64,000 nucleotides of DNA from Clostridia bacterium (GCA_017466455.1 JAFTUD010000021.1:1-64000); one strand, 5' to 3'. Shown: positions 26,330 to 34,079, numbered from the stretch's first letter. Notes: a model not told the origin generated them from the sequence alone. Program-made: numbers and translations.

Positions 26330-27199
26330 ATGATTACGAATAAATTTGGTGAAACATATTACAAGCTTGGCTTACATTTACACTCTACTCGCTCTGACGG
26401 GTCAAGGTCACCTGAGGAAATCGCGAGGGAATACAGGCTTGACGGATATGATGCGATAGCTCTTACTGACCATTGGGTATACGGTGAGGGTGGCACGCTC
26501 GAGGGCTTACATATCATTTCGGGATGTGAGTATAATCTTGGTGAAAGTGACACAATTTCGGGAGTTATGCACATTTTATCGCTATTTGCTAAGGAAAATC
26601 CGAATCCGCCAAGAGATGCGAGTGCGCAGGCGGTGGTTGATGCGATAAATTCAAAGGGCGGTATTGCGGTGCTTGCACATCCTGCTTGGTCACTCAACAC
26701 TCCTGCGGAGCTTATGGCGCTTAACGGAGTTGTTGGCACTGAGGTATACAATGCGGTATCGGATGCGGGGCAAAGCCTACGCCCTTACTCGGACTATTAC
26801 ATTGACATTTGTGCGAACAATGGCGTTTATACTCACCTATTGGCAACCGATGATGCGCATGCGTATGATGGCTCGGACAACCGCCTTGGTTGGATTATGG
26901 TAAGGGCTGATGAGCTTTCAGACGAGGCGCTTGCCGATGCTATTCGCCGTGGTGATTTTTATTCAAGTGAGGGTCCCGAGCTTCGCGCTGTTCGTGACGG
27001 TAAAAGGCTAATTATTGACACTTCCCCCTGCGAAATTATAGGCACGCTATCAAACACCTGCTGGGCTTGGGGGCGTGTTTTGCGCGGTACGGATATAACG
27101 CACTTTGAATACGAAATTAAGGATGAGGAAAAGTGGGTGCGTGTTGAGGCGCGCGACAAAAACGGCAAAAGGGCTTGGAGCAATATTTTCGTAATTTAG
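26330..27199 (+). CDS. PHP domain phosphoesterase
   Basis: A 289-residue PHP (polymerase and histidinol phosphatase) domain protein. The metal-binding motifs are [11 protein letters not shown] (HxH near residue 15), ALTDHWVYG, the mid-protein VLAHPAWS, and [10 protein letters not shown]. The C-terminal 80 residues form a small beta domain, seen in other stand-alone PHP proteins. Members hydrolyse phosphate esters; the substrate is unknown. AGGAGAAAG precedes the ATG. A strong terminator follows, so it closes the oxidoreductase-MATE-PHP run. Confidence 0.85.
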   Translation: MITNKFGETYYKLGLHLHSTRSDGSRSPEEIAREYRLDGYDAIALTDHWVYGEGGTLEGLHIISGCEYNLGESDTISGVMHILSLFAKENPNPPRDASAQAVVDAINSKGGIAVLAHPAWSLNTPAELMALNGVVGTEVYNAVSDAGQSLRPYSDYYIDICANNGVYTHLLATDDAHAYDGSDNRLGWIMVRADELSDEALADAIRRGDFYSSEGPELRAVRDGKRLIIDTSPCEIIGTLSNTCWAWGRVLRGTDITHFEYEIKDEEKWVRVEARDKNGKRAWSNIFVI

Positions 27200-27221
27200 C
27201 TTAGGAAAATTTAACATTACA

Positions 27222-27258
27222 ATAGGGACAAGGAGCATCCTCCTTGTCCTGTTTTTAT
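27222..27258 (+). terminator. Terminator after the PHP gene
   Basis: Stem GGACAAGGAG / CTCCTTGTCC with a short loop, then TGTTTTTATTT. Confidence 0.85.
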
Positions 27259-27357
27259 TTACAGATGATTTTTTCACTCACCATACTGACAAATTCCGCA
27301 TTTAATGGTTGTAGGGTATTTTGATTTGCGTTTTTACTGCGAGCGAGGAACCGAAAA

Positions 27358-27374
27358 GGCAACCGTTAGTTGCC
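27358..27374 (+). promoter_or_regulatory. Palindrome copy 1 upstream of HTH-glmM
   Basis: GGCAAC-CGTTA-GTTGCC, a perfect 6-bp inverted repeat with a 5-base centre, followed by a run of A. It is nearly identical to a second copy 82 bases downstream. The size and symmetry fit an operator for a dimeric XRE-type regulator; the fused regulator-enzyme downstream is the natural candidate. Confidence 0.55.
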
Positions 27375-27439
27375 GAAAAAGGGAGTTTTACTTGGATTTT
27401 GAGTTGGAATTTGGCTATTTATTCAAAAATCGCCTGTTT

Positions 27440-27456
27440 AGCAACCCTTAGTTGCC
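27440..27456 (+). promoter_or_regulatory. Palindrome copy 2 upstream of HTH-glmM
   Basis: GCAAC-CCTTA-GTTGC in the same register as copy 1 and again followed by A-rich bases. It lies 22 bases upstream of the -35 element of the predicted promoter. The rest of the 393-base gap holds a terminator, the promoter and nothing else I can name. Confidence 0.55.
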
Positions 27457-27478
27457 AAAAATTTCAATGCAAAGTTGG

Positions 27479-27507
27479 TTGAAAAGGGGGATTTTGTTTG
27501 ATACAAT
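27479..27507 (+). promoter_or_regulatory. Promoter of the HTH-glmM operon
   Basis: TTGAAA (27479-27484), 17 bases, TACAAT (27502-27507), giving an mRNA leader of about 80 bases. A longer in-frame start for the gene at 27452 would lie upstream of this promoter and is therefore unlikely. Confidence 0.65.
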
Positions 27508-27592
27508 AATATATGTGCATATCCAAACAGCATACGAGGATTATTATAAGCCGCGATGCTTCTTAAATAAATTTAGTTCAAGGAGATTTAAT

Positions 27593-29212
27593 ATGAAAAT
27601 TGGTGAAAAAATTACGCTACTTAGAATGAATAAGGATATTTCACAAGAGGCGCTTGCCGAGATGCTTGGTGTTTCAAGGCAGTCGGTTTCAAAGTGGGAA
27701 ATGGGCGGAGCACTTCCGCAGATTGACAAGGTGCTTCAGCTATCTAAGATTTTTGGAGCTTCTACTGATGAGCTTTTGCGCGATGAAATAGACATATCGG
27801 GCTTATCCGCCAAGCCGAAGAAAAATAAGTATTTCGGCACTGACGGATTTCGCGGTGAGGCAAATGCCTCTCTTACCTCTATGCAGGCTTACAAGGTTGG
27901 GCGGTTTCTTGGCTGGTATTTTTCATCAAGGCTAAGTGGCTGTACGAAGCCCGGATATCGCCCTCGCATTGTAATCGGAAAGGACACGCGCCGTTCAAGC
28001 TATATGCTTGAATATTCCATAGTTGCGGGAATTACCGCATCGGGGGCTGATGCCTATATGCTTCATGTAACGACAACGCCGAGCGTTTCCTATGTGACTC
28101 GCATGGACGGCTTTGACTGCGGTATTATGGTAACCGCCTCTCACAATCCTTATTTTGACAATGGCATTAAGGTTATAAATTCACACGGAGAAAAGCTTGA
28201 TGATGAAACGACTGCGCTTATTGAGGCGTACATTGACGGCGACCTTGCTACCCTTGGGGTAAGCGGTGATGACCTTCCCTTGGCAAGGCGTGCGGGAATT
28301 GGCTGTATTCACGACTATTCGGCGGGCAGAAATAGATATATTGGTTATTTGATTTCCATTGCCTCTAACTCGTACAAAAATTTAAAGATAGGTCTTGACT
28401 GCGCAAATGGGGCGTCGTGGTATATAGCTAATGCGGTATTCAGCGCGCTTGGTGCGCAAACATATGTTATCGGCAACGAGCCTGACGGACTTAACATAAA
28501 CGAGGGCTGTGGGTCAACGCACATTGAAAATCTTCAAAAATTAGTAAGGGAAAAGCACCTTGATATAGGCTTTGCGTTTGACGGCGATGCTGACAGGTGT
28601 CTTGCGGTTGATGAAAACGGTAATTTGGTTGACGGAGATGCTATAATTTACATTCTCGGCAAGCGATTGAAGACTAAGGGCACGCTAAATGACGACACGG
28701 TTGTTATGACGGTTATGTCAAACAGCGGATTTATTGCAAGCCTTGATAAGATAGGAATCAAATGCGTTCAGACCGCTGTGGGCGACCGATTTGTATATGA
28801 GTGTATGCAAAATAATGATTATGCAATCGGCGGTGAGCAGTCAGGACACATTATTATGAAAAAATACGCCACAACGGGTGACGGAATATTAACTGCCATT
28901 ATGGTTGCCGAGGAAATTTGCGACTCTAAGGATACGCTTTCAAGGCTTGCCGAGCCGATAAAGCTTTATCCGCAGTATCTTCAAAGCATACATGTAAGGG
29001 ACAAGGCGAGCGCTGTCAACGATGAGAATGTGAAGAAAACGGTTGAGGCGGTTGAGGGGCTTATAAATAAAAAAGGCAGAGTTCTTATCCGTCAAAGCGG
29101 AACTGAGCCTGTTATACGGGTTATGGTTGAGGCGCAGACGCATGAAAAATGCGTTGAATATACTAATATGATAATTGATGCGATTAAAGAGGGGGGTCAC
29201 GCCATTGAATAA
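27593..29212 (+). CDS. glmM: XRE helix-turn-helix fused to phosphoglucosamine mutase
   Basis: One uninterrupted 539-residue protein. Residues 1-62 are an XRE/Cro-type helix-turn-helix (MKIGEKITLLRMNKDISQEA, then LAEMLGVSRQSVSKWEMGG). After a 17-residue linker comes a complete GlmM-like phosphohexomutase: YFGTDGFRGEAN at about 80, the phosphoserine loop MVTASHNPYFDNG (S183), the Mg loop AFDGDADR (D330, D332, D334), and the substrate-phosphate loop RQSGTEPVIRVMVEA near the end. GlmM interconverts GlcN-6-phosphate and GlcN-1-phosphate. No ATG separates the two parts, and the ATG at 27593 follows AAGGAG. The fusion suggests a regulator that senses amino-sugar phosphates through its own active site. 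It leads an operon with an acetyltransferase and nagB. A phosphomannomutase role is the main alternative. Confidence 0.88.
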   Translation: MKIGEKITLLRMNKDISQEALAEMLGVSRQSVSKWEMGGALPQIDKVLQLSKIFGASTDELLRDEIDISGLSAKPKKNKYFGTDGFRGEANASLTSMQAYKVGRFLGWYFSSRLSGCTKPGYRPRIVIGKDTRRSSYMLEYSIVAGITASGADAYMLHVTTTPSVSYVTRMDGFDCGIMVTASHNPYFDNGIKVINSHGEKLDDETTALIEAYIDGDLATLGVSGDDLPLARRAGIGCIHDYSAGRNRYIGYLISIASNSYKNLKIGLDCANGASWYIANAVFSALGAQTYVIGNEPDGLNINEGCGSTHIENLQKLVREKHLDIGFAFDGDADRCLAVDENGNLVDGDAIIYILGKRLKTKGTLNDDTVVMTVMSNSGFIASLDKIGIKCVQTAVGDRFVYECMQNNDYAIGGEQSGHIIMKKYATTGDGILTAIMVAEEICDSKDTLSRLAEPIKLYPQYLQSIHVRDKASAVNDENVKKTVEAVEGLINKKGRVLIRQSGTEPVIRVMVEAQTHEKCVEYTNMIIDAIKEGGHAIE

Positions 29213-29867
29213 GCTTGTTAAGACAAGGGAGCTATTCTCCTTTGTGCCTGAGCATCTTTTGCCTCTTTTTGAATCCTGCGAGTATCCTTGGCAAATGCTT
29301 CCTAAAATAAAGGACCATATAGCTTATCTTATCAAAAGGGGGATATCGGGGTATACTCTTATCGGTGAAAATGTGCTTGTTGGCGAAAATGTGAAAATAT
29401 ATCCAACGGCTACAATAGAGGGTCCGGCAATCATAGGCTCGGGGTGTGAGGTGCGTCCCGGTGCGTTTATAAGAGGCTGTGTTATAGCCGGTGAGGGGTG
29501 TGTAATCGGCAACTCCTCGGAATTAAAAAACTGTATTTTACTTGACAATGTGCAAATTCCGCATTATAATTATATAGGTGACTCCATATTGGGAAGAAAG
29601 GCGCATACCGGTGCCGGCACTATATGCTCTAACCTCAAATCCGACGGAAAATCGGTTGTTATACACGGAGATATGGATTATGAAACGGGCTTGCGCAAAA
29701 TCGGCGGTATTCTTGCCGACGGTGCGGATGTGGGCTGTGGCGCTGTTATAAATCCCGGTACAATAATAGGGAAAAACACATCTGTTTATCCCTTGACCTC
29801 TCTGCGTGGAGTTTATCCTGCCGACTGCATTGTAAAGGCTACTGATGTGGTGGTGAAAAGAGTATAA
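29205..29867 (+). CDS. Left-handed beta-helix sugar-1-phosphate acetyltransferase-like protein
   Basis: A roughly 220-residue protein made mostly of hexapeptide repeats (IGENVLVGENVKIYPTATIE and similar) forming a left-handed beta-helix. The stretch PHYNYIGDSILGRKAHTGAG and the following NLKSDGK match the C-terminal acetyltransferase half of GlmU and of archaeal bifunctional sugar-phosphate enzymes. The uridylyltransferase half is missing. The likely role is acetyl transfer to GlcN-1-phosphate, directly after GlmM in the pathway; this is inference. I prefer the TTG at 29205, which overlaps the glmM stop and follows a GAGGGGGG ribosome site. The alternative is an ATG at 29175. Confidence 0.75.
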   Translation: MNKLVKTRELFSFVPEHLLPLFESCEYPWQMLPKIKDHIAYLIKRGISGYTLIGENVLVGENVKIYPTATIEGPAIIGSGCEVRPGAFIRGCVIAGEGCVIGNSSELKNCILLDNVQIPHYNYIGDSILGRKAHTGAGTICSNLKSDGKSVVIHGDMDYETGLRKIGGILADGADVGCGAVINPGTIIGKNTSVYPLTSLRGVYPADCIVKATDVVVKRV

Positions 29868-29890
29868 ATTGTTTTTAAAGGAGAGCAAGA

Positions 29891-30601
29891 ATGAATTTTA
29901 TTACGGTTAAATCATATGAGGAGCTTAGCGCGCGTGCTGCTATGATTATTTGTGGGCAGGTTGCTATTAAGCCGAATTGTGTGCTTGGTCTGGCAACGGG
30001 CTCTTCCCCTCTCGGAGCTTATGCGAAAATAGCTGAAAGGAACAAGGCGGGTGAGGTTGACTTTTCAAATGTTAAGTCGATCAATCTTGATGAGTATGTT
30101 GGACTTAGCGGTGAGCATGACCAAAGCTATCGCTACTTTATGAACAACAACCTATTTAAGCATATAAACATCAATTTGAGCAATACTTATGTACCAAACG
30201 GCTGCGCTGACGATGTAGATGCGGAATGCAAGGCTTATGATGAGCTAATTGCGCGCCTTGGCGGAATTGACCTTCAGCTTTTGGGCATTGGATATGACGG
30301 TCATATTGGATTTAACGAGCCTGACAGTTATTTTGAGAAGGCGACGCACAGGGTAACGCTTGACAGCTCTACTATTGAGGCAAACTCACGCTTCTTTGCG
30401 AGCCGTGACGATGTTCCTAAAACCGCTATTACTATGGGTATGGGTGGCATTATGTCGGCAAAGAGAGTTCTTCTAATTGCGAATGGCAAGGGCAAAAAGG
30501 ACATTATTGAAAAGGCGTTTTTTGGACCTATTACTCCTGAGGTTCCTGCATCTATTCTTCAGTTGCACCCCGACCTTACTGTAATTTACAGTGAAAATTA
30601 A
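29891..30601 (+). CDS. nagB: Glucosamine-6-phosphate deaminase
   Basis: A 236-residue NagB, close to the short Gram-positive form. Motifs are GLATGSSPLGAY (phosphate loop), INLDEYVGL with the catalytic aspartate, and LLGIGYDGHIGFNEP. It converts GlcN-6-phosphate to fructose-6-phosphate and ammonia, reversibly. It closes the operon with the HTH-GlmM fusion and the acetyltransferase, so the three enzymes meet at the GlcN-6-phosphate node. AAAGGAGAG precedes the ATG, and a terminator follows directly. Confidence 0.95.
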   Translation: MNFITVKSYEELSARAAMIICGQVAIKPNCVLGLATGSSPLGAYAKIAERNKAGEVDFSNVKSINLDEYVGLSGEHDQSYRYFMNNNLFKHININLSNTYVPNGCADDVDAECKAYDELIARLGGIDLQLLGIGYDGHIGFNEPDSYFEKATHRVTLDSSTIEANSRFFASRDDVPKTAITMGMGGIMSAKRVLLIANGKGKKDIIEKAFFGPITPEVPASILQLHPDLTVIYSEN

Positions 30602-30621
30602 GGCTTATAATAAATTCACAT

Positions 30622-30656
30622 AAAAAAGCACTCCGAGAGGAGTGCTTTTTGTTTTG
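30622..30656 (+). terminator. Terminator after nagB
   Basis: Stem AAAAAGCACTCC / GGAGTGCTTTTT, then a T-rich tract. Confidence 0.85.
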
Positions 30657-30857
30657 ATGGTGAGCCGTAGGCGTGTCTAATGATACACACTTCCACGCCC
30701 TGTATTTCCTTAAAAACGCCCGAAAGTGTCGCATTTTGGCACTTTTTTCTTGCTTTTTGAGGCTCGGTTAGACTAATAATGAAAGCCTGATTTCGAACCC
30801 ACTTCCAAGGGGATTTGCAGCTTGGAGAGCATGGAAGGAACTGCTATTGTAATGATA

Positions 30858-33146
30858 TTACTTTGAATCGAGTTTCTTTCTCCCTGAACAATATGGACAA
30901 CCACGACCATTGTTTCTGTTTTGTATTTTTGATTCCCATTCGTGCCCTTTTTGACATTTCCACCAAACTTTTTTGTCGCTATTTGGAAATACATGCGCTG
31001 GAGTTAACTCGGCGTTTTTTTCGTAATTCCATTCACTTGCTAAAATAGGATTAATCGTTTGTAAATCGTTCTTACCCTTGATAAGTCTTTGCCCTGAGCA
31101 ATACGGACAACCATTCCCTCTAGTCCTATCGTTTATAATAGCTTGCCATTCATGACCATTTTTACATTTCCACCAAACTTTTTTGTTACTACTAGGAGTT
31201 ACTTCTGCAGGTGTCAATAAATTATTTTTTTCAAAATTCCATTCGCTTGCTAAAGAAGGATTTATTGTTTGTAAATCATTAAACCCTTTTAAAGTCTTTC
31301 TACTTGAACAATAAGGACAATCTGTGCCATTACTTCTGTGGTTTATGGTGGCTTGCCATTCGTGGCCTTTATCACAAATCCACCAAACCTTTTTTCCACT
31401 GTGTTCAGTAAAATCTTTTGGTTTCATTTCTCCGTTCTTTTTATAATTCCATTCGTGTGCTAAATGTGGATTTTTTGTTGTTAAATCATTGAATCCTATT
31501 AAAACTTTTCGTCCAGAGCAATATGGGCACCTATTTCCGTTAGTTATGTCACTTATCAAGGCTTGCCATTCGTGGCCTTTATCGCAAATCCACCATACTT
31601 TTTTTCCACTGTGTACAGTAAAATTTTCAGGCTTCGACGGGGCATTTTTTTCGTAATTCCAAAGATTTACTACATTTGGCATTAATGTAGCTAAATCATT
31701 AATGCCTTTTATTGCTTTTTGCCCAGAACAATAAGGGCAACCATCACCACGATTATTTCTATGGCTTATTGTAGCTTGCCACTCATGTCCTTTGCTACAA
31801 ATCCACCATACTTTTTTGCTACTATTAGCAGTAAAAGATTCTGGTCTTAATTTGCCATTTTTTTCGTAATTCCATTCTTTTGCAATTTTAGGGTTAGAAA
31901 CCAAAAGAGAATTTTCCTTTTCTCTGTATTCGCGTAAATTTTCTATTTCAATGCTATCTCTTTTGAGGTTAATGTCTAAATCTTTATTGATTATTTCGCT
32001 TAAAACCTTTTCTATGGCAACTTGTAAATCCTTGTAATAATTATTTATAACAAAATCTATAGAACTATCATTTAGCGATGGTAAACCTTCTCGTATTCTA
32101 TACAGTTTGATTCCATCTTTTTTACATTTTGCATTTTTTTCTAAATCTTTTTCCGCCTTGTTTTTATGCCAAAATCCACCATCATATTCAATGGCAATTT
32201 TTGCTGAAGGAATATAAATATCTAATTCATACCCAAGTTCTCTATACGAATGTATAACATCAAGTCCATATTTTTTTAAATAATACTCTATTGCATACTC
32301 AGATAATGAAGTCTTTCTTTCTGTATCACAAATTGGGCATCCAACACCAGCATTTCTGCTTGCTATCACAGCTTGCCATTCGTGGCCTTTGTTGCATTTC
32401 CACCACACTTTGTAATGACTACTAGGCAAGACATCAAAAGGTGTCAATGAGGTGTTCTTTTCGTAGTGCCACTCGTTTGCCAAAATTGGATTGACTGTAG
32501 CTAAATCATTATATCCTTGGAACGCTTTTTTATTTGCACAATAAGGACAGTTGTTACCATAGCTTCTATTTGCTATAGAGGCTTGCCACTCGTGCCCTTT
32601 TTCGCATTTCCACCATACTTTTTTACTACTACCAACGCTGATTTTTTCTGGTCTTAGTTTAGCGTTCTTTTCATAATTCCATTCTTTTGCCAAAGCTGGA
32701 TTGACTGTAGCTAAATCATTGTATCCTTTAATTATTAATTTGTTTGCGCAATATGGACATCCAACACCATTGTTTCTGCCGGCAATTACAGCTTGCCACT
32801 CATGTCCCTTACTACATTTCCACCATACTTTAATGCCACTGTTAGCGGTAAAATTCTCAGGTTTTAAATCACCATTTCTTATATAATTCCATTCCTTTGC
32901 CAACATTGGATTGATTGTTTTTAAATCATTGATGCCAGCCATTGCAATTTTCCCAGAACAATATGGGCATCCATTGCCTTTGCTTCTATTATTTATCATA
33001 GCTTGCCATTCGTGGCCTTTACTGCAAATCCACCAAACCTTTTTGCCACTACCAAGAGTTATTTTTGACGGGTCAATGCCCATATTCTTTTCATAGTTCC
33101 ATTCAGCCATTAATTTGGGATTATCAATTAAGTATTTCTTTTCCAT
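30858..33146 (-). CDS. Zinc-ribbon array protein with embedded PD-(D/E)XK nuclease
   Basis: A 762-residue protein made of nine repeats of about 65-70 residues. Each follows NP.LA.EWNYEKN, then KVWWKCSKGHEWQA and GCPYCSG: a Cys4 zinc ribbon of the DUF4379 type. After repeat 4, about residues 280-375 form a nuclease-like domain with YELDIYIPSAKIAIEYDGGF and a following WH, matching the D-x(n)-ExDG core of Vsr/DUF559 nucleases. Five more repeats follow. Multiple zinc ribbons suggest nucleic-acid binding. Function is unknown; a defence or mobile-element role is plausible inference. The gene is visibly more A/T-rich than its neighbours and sits beside two tRNA genes, which suggests transfer. It has its own promoter and an ATG after AAGGGGG. 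Confidence 0.8.
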   Translation of the reverse strand: MEKKYLIDNPKLMAEWNYEKNMGIDPSKITLGSGKKVWWICSKGHEWQAMINNRSKGNGCPYCSGKIAMAGINDLKTINPMLAKEWNYIRNGDLKPENFTANSGIKVWWKCSKGHEWQAVIAGRNNGVGCPYCANKLIIKGYNDLATVNPALAKEWNYEKNAKLRPEKISVGSSKKVWWKCEKGHEWQASIANRSYGNNCPYCANKKAFQGYNDLATVNPILANEWHYEKNTSLTPFDVLPSSHYKVWWKCNKGHEWQAVIASRNAGVGCPICDTERKTSLSEYAIEYYLKKYGLDVIHSYRELGYELDIYIPSAKIAIEYDGGFWHKNKAEKDLEKNAKCKKDGIKLYRIREGLPSLNDSSIDFVINNYYKDLQVAIEKVLSEIINKDLDINLKRDSIEIENLREYREKENSLLVSNPKIAKEWNYEKNGKLRPESFTANSSKKVWWICSKGHEWQATISHRNNRGDGCPYCSGQKAIKGINDLATLMPNVVNLWNYEKNAPSKPENFTVHSGKKVWWICDKGHEWQALISDITNGNRCPYCSGRKVLIGFNDLTTKNPHLAHEWNYKKNGEMKPKDFTEHSGKKVWWICDKGHEWQATINHRSNGTDCPYCSSRKTLKGFNDLQTINPSLASEWNFEKNNLLTPAEVTPSSNKKVWWKCKNGHEWQAIINDRTRGNGCPYCSGQRLIKGKNDLQTINPILASEWNYEKNAELTPAHVFPNSDKKVWWKCQKGHEWESKIQNRNNGRGCPYCSGRKKLDSK

Positions 33147-33174
33147 AAAATCCCCCTTTTGTGATGTTTACTTA

Positions 33175-33203
33175 ATTATAGCACACAAATATTTTCTTGT
33201 AAA
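33175..33203 (-). promoter_or_regulatory. Promoter of the zinc-ribbon/nuclease gene
   Basis: TTTACA (33198-33203), 17 bases, TATAAT (33175-33180) on the minus strand, 28 bases before the start codon. Confidence 0.75.
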
Positions 33204-33231
33204 GTTTTTGATGTACTTAAATCGCGACAAT

Positions 33232-33480
33232 TAAAATTTAGAGTGCCCGTACTTTTGCTGGGCAAAAGCAAGCGGGAAGGCTCCCGAAGGGAGCATTAGT
33301 AGCGAACCCGATTTTCTCAATTTAGTGGGTGCGAGCAAGCAAATTTTCGTAAATCAAGAGCAAACGAAAATTTGTACGGGAAGATGCCCTGTCTTGCAAG
33401 GTTCCGACACGGAACGACAGGGCATGAACCACGAACCCGATTCGTGCGAGCACGAAGATGGGCGAGATTCCTCGTACGGA
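33232..33480. repeat. Hairpin-rich repeat region downstream of the tRNAs
   Basis: About 250 bases with five consecutive inverted repeats. They are CTTTTGC/GCAAAAG (33252-33268), GCTCCC/GGGAGC (33280-33294), GCAAATTTTCGT with its complement (33339-33375), a nested pair ATGCCCTGTC/GACAGGGCAT enclosing GTTCCG/CGGAAC (33384-33425), and TTCGTGC/GCACGAA (33441-33456). CGAACCCGATT and GTGCGAGCA each occur twice in direct orientation. No convincing gene is present; overlapping open frames here read through the tRNA gene and look spurious. It may be a small RNA, a repeat element or a degraded insertion. Confidence 0.6.
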
Positions 33481-33501
33481 GTCGCCAAAAGAAAAACAAA
33501 A

Positions 33502-33531
33502 AAGACACCGAATTGGTGTCTTTCTTGTTTT
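33502..33531 (-). terminator. Terminator of the tRNA operon
   Basis: Stem AAAGACACC / GGTGTCTTT directly after the 3' end of tRNA-Glu, followed by TTTTTG on the minus strand. Confidence 0.85.
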
Positions 33532-33606
33532 TGGTGACCCGTACGGGAATCGAACCCATGTTACAGCCGTGAAAGGGCCGTGTCTTAACCGCTTGACCAA
33601 CGGGCC
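33532..33606 (-). tRNA. tRNA-Glu (TTC)
   Basis: The minus strand folds as a 75-base tRNA including an encoded CCA. The acceptor stem is GGCCCGT/ACGGGTC, the anticodon loop is CTTTCAC with TTC, and the T arm carries GGTTCGATTCC. It is 3 bases downstream of tRNA-Met, with which it is co-transcribed. Confidence 0.95.
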
Positions 33607-33609
33607 GAA

Positions 33610-33685
33610 TGGTGGCGGAAAATGGATTTGAACCGTTGACCTGCCGGGTATGAACCGGATGCTCTAGCCACTGAGCTATTCCGCC
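33610..33685 (-). tRNA. tRNA-Met (CAT)
   Basis: A 76-base tRNA with encoded CCA. The acceptor stem is GGCGGAA/TTCCGCC, the D arm has AGCTCAGTGGCTAGAGC, the anticodon loop is TTCATAC with CAT, and the T loop is GTTCAAATC. The acceptor closes with a G-C pair, so it is an elongator-type or Ile2 candidate rather than an initiator. Met is the simplest call; a lysidine-modified tRNA-Ile cannot be excluded. Confidence 0.9.
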
Positions 33686-33704
33686 ATTCGTTTAATGCCA
33701 CGCT

Positions 33705-33733
33705 ATTATATCATATCTTTTTTAGATTGTCAA
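33705..33733 (-). promoter_or_regulatory. Promoter of the tRNA-Met/tRNA-Glu operon
   Basis: Consensus TTGACA (33728-33733), 17 bases, TATAAT (33705-33710) on the minus strand, 20 bases before tRNA-Met. Confidence 0.9.
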
Positions 33734-33883
33734 CATATTTTTGAAAAAATCCTAATTTTTTTTAAATAATGCTTTTTTTGTCGTTTCTTCCTTATGCTTT
33801 GCCTTGATTATCACTTAGCGTGTGATAAAATATTTATGATAATACTTATACTTACGAGGGAATTTTATGAAAACGCCTTATAT

Positions 33884-34075
33884 ATGGGAAGGTGGCAGGT
33901 GCTTTTTAAGGCGCACGATAGAAATTGGCATCTTTTTGGGATTATGGGCTTTAAGGGTGGAGCGCCAAATGAGCGCTATTTCGTACACGGGGTCGGCTCT
34001 TCTCTGCTTTTACCGATGAGAGAGGAAGGACAGGAGATTGACCGAGGCACGCTTGAGTGGAAGGAAGATAACTAA
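33884..34075 (+). CDS. Doubtful small ORF, 63 residues
   Basis: An open frame encoding MGRWQVLFKAHDRNW and about 48 further residues, unrecognised. It ends just before a palindromic terminator. The only good ribosome site nearby (ACGAGGGAATTTT) points to an ATG at 33867 in another frame, which would give an unrecognised 50-residue peptide ending at 34019. Either could be a small gene, or both could be chance. The rest of the 429-base gap between tRNA-Met and the thioesterase gene holds the tRNA promoter and a terminator. Confidence 0.25.
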   Translation: MGRWQVLFKAHDRNWHLFGIMGFKGGAPNERYFVHGVGSSLLLPMREEGQEIDRGTLEWKEDN

Positions 34076-34079
34076 ACTT

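Noticed and set aside
27452..27592. Longer N-terminus for the HTH-GlmM gene
   Set aside because: The extra 47 codons lie across the predicted promoter and have no ribosome site, whereas the ATG at 27593 has AAGGAG.
30858..33146. Transposase or integrase function for the zinc-ribbon protein
   Set aside because: No DDE or tyrosine-recombinase motif is visible; the only catalytic signature is PD-(D/E)XK.
33317..33600. Open frames of 80-92 codons across the tRNA-Glu gene
   Set aside because: They read through the tRNA gene, its terminator and the hairpin region, and their N-termini are translated tRNA.
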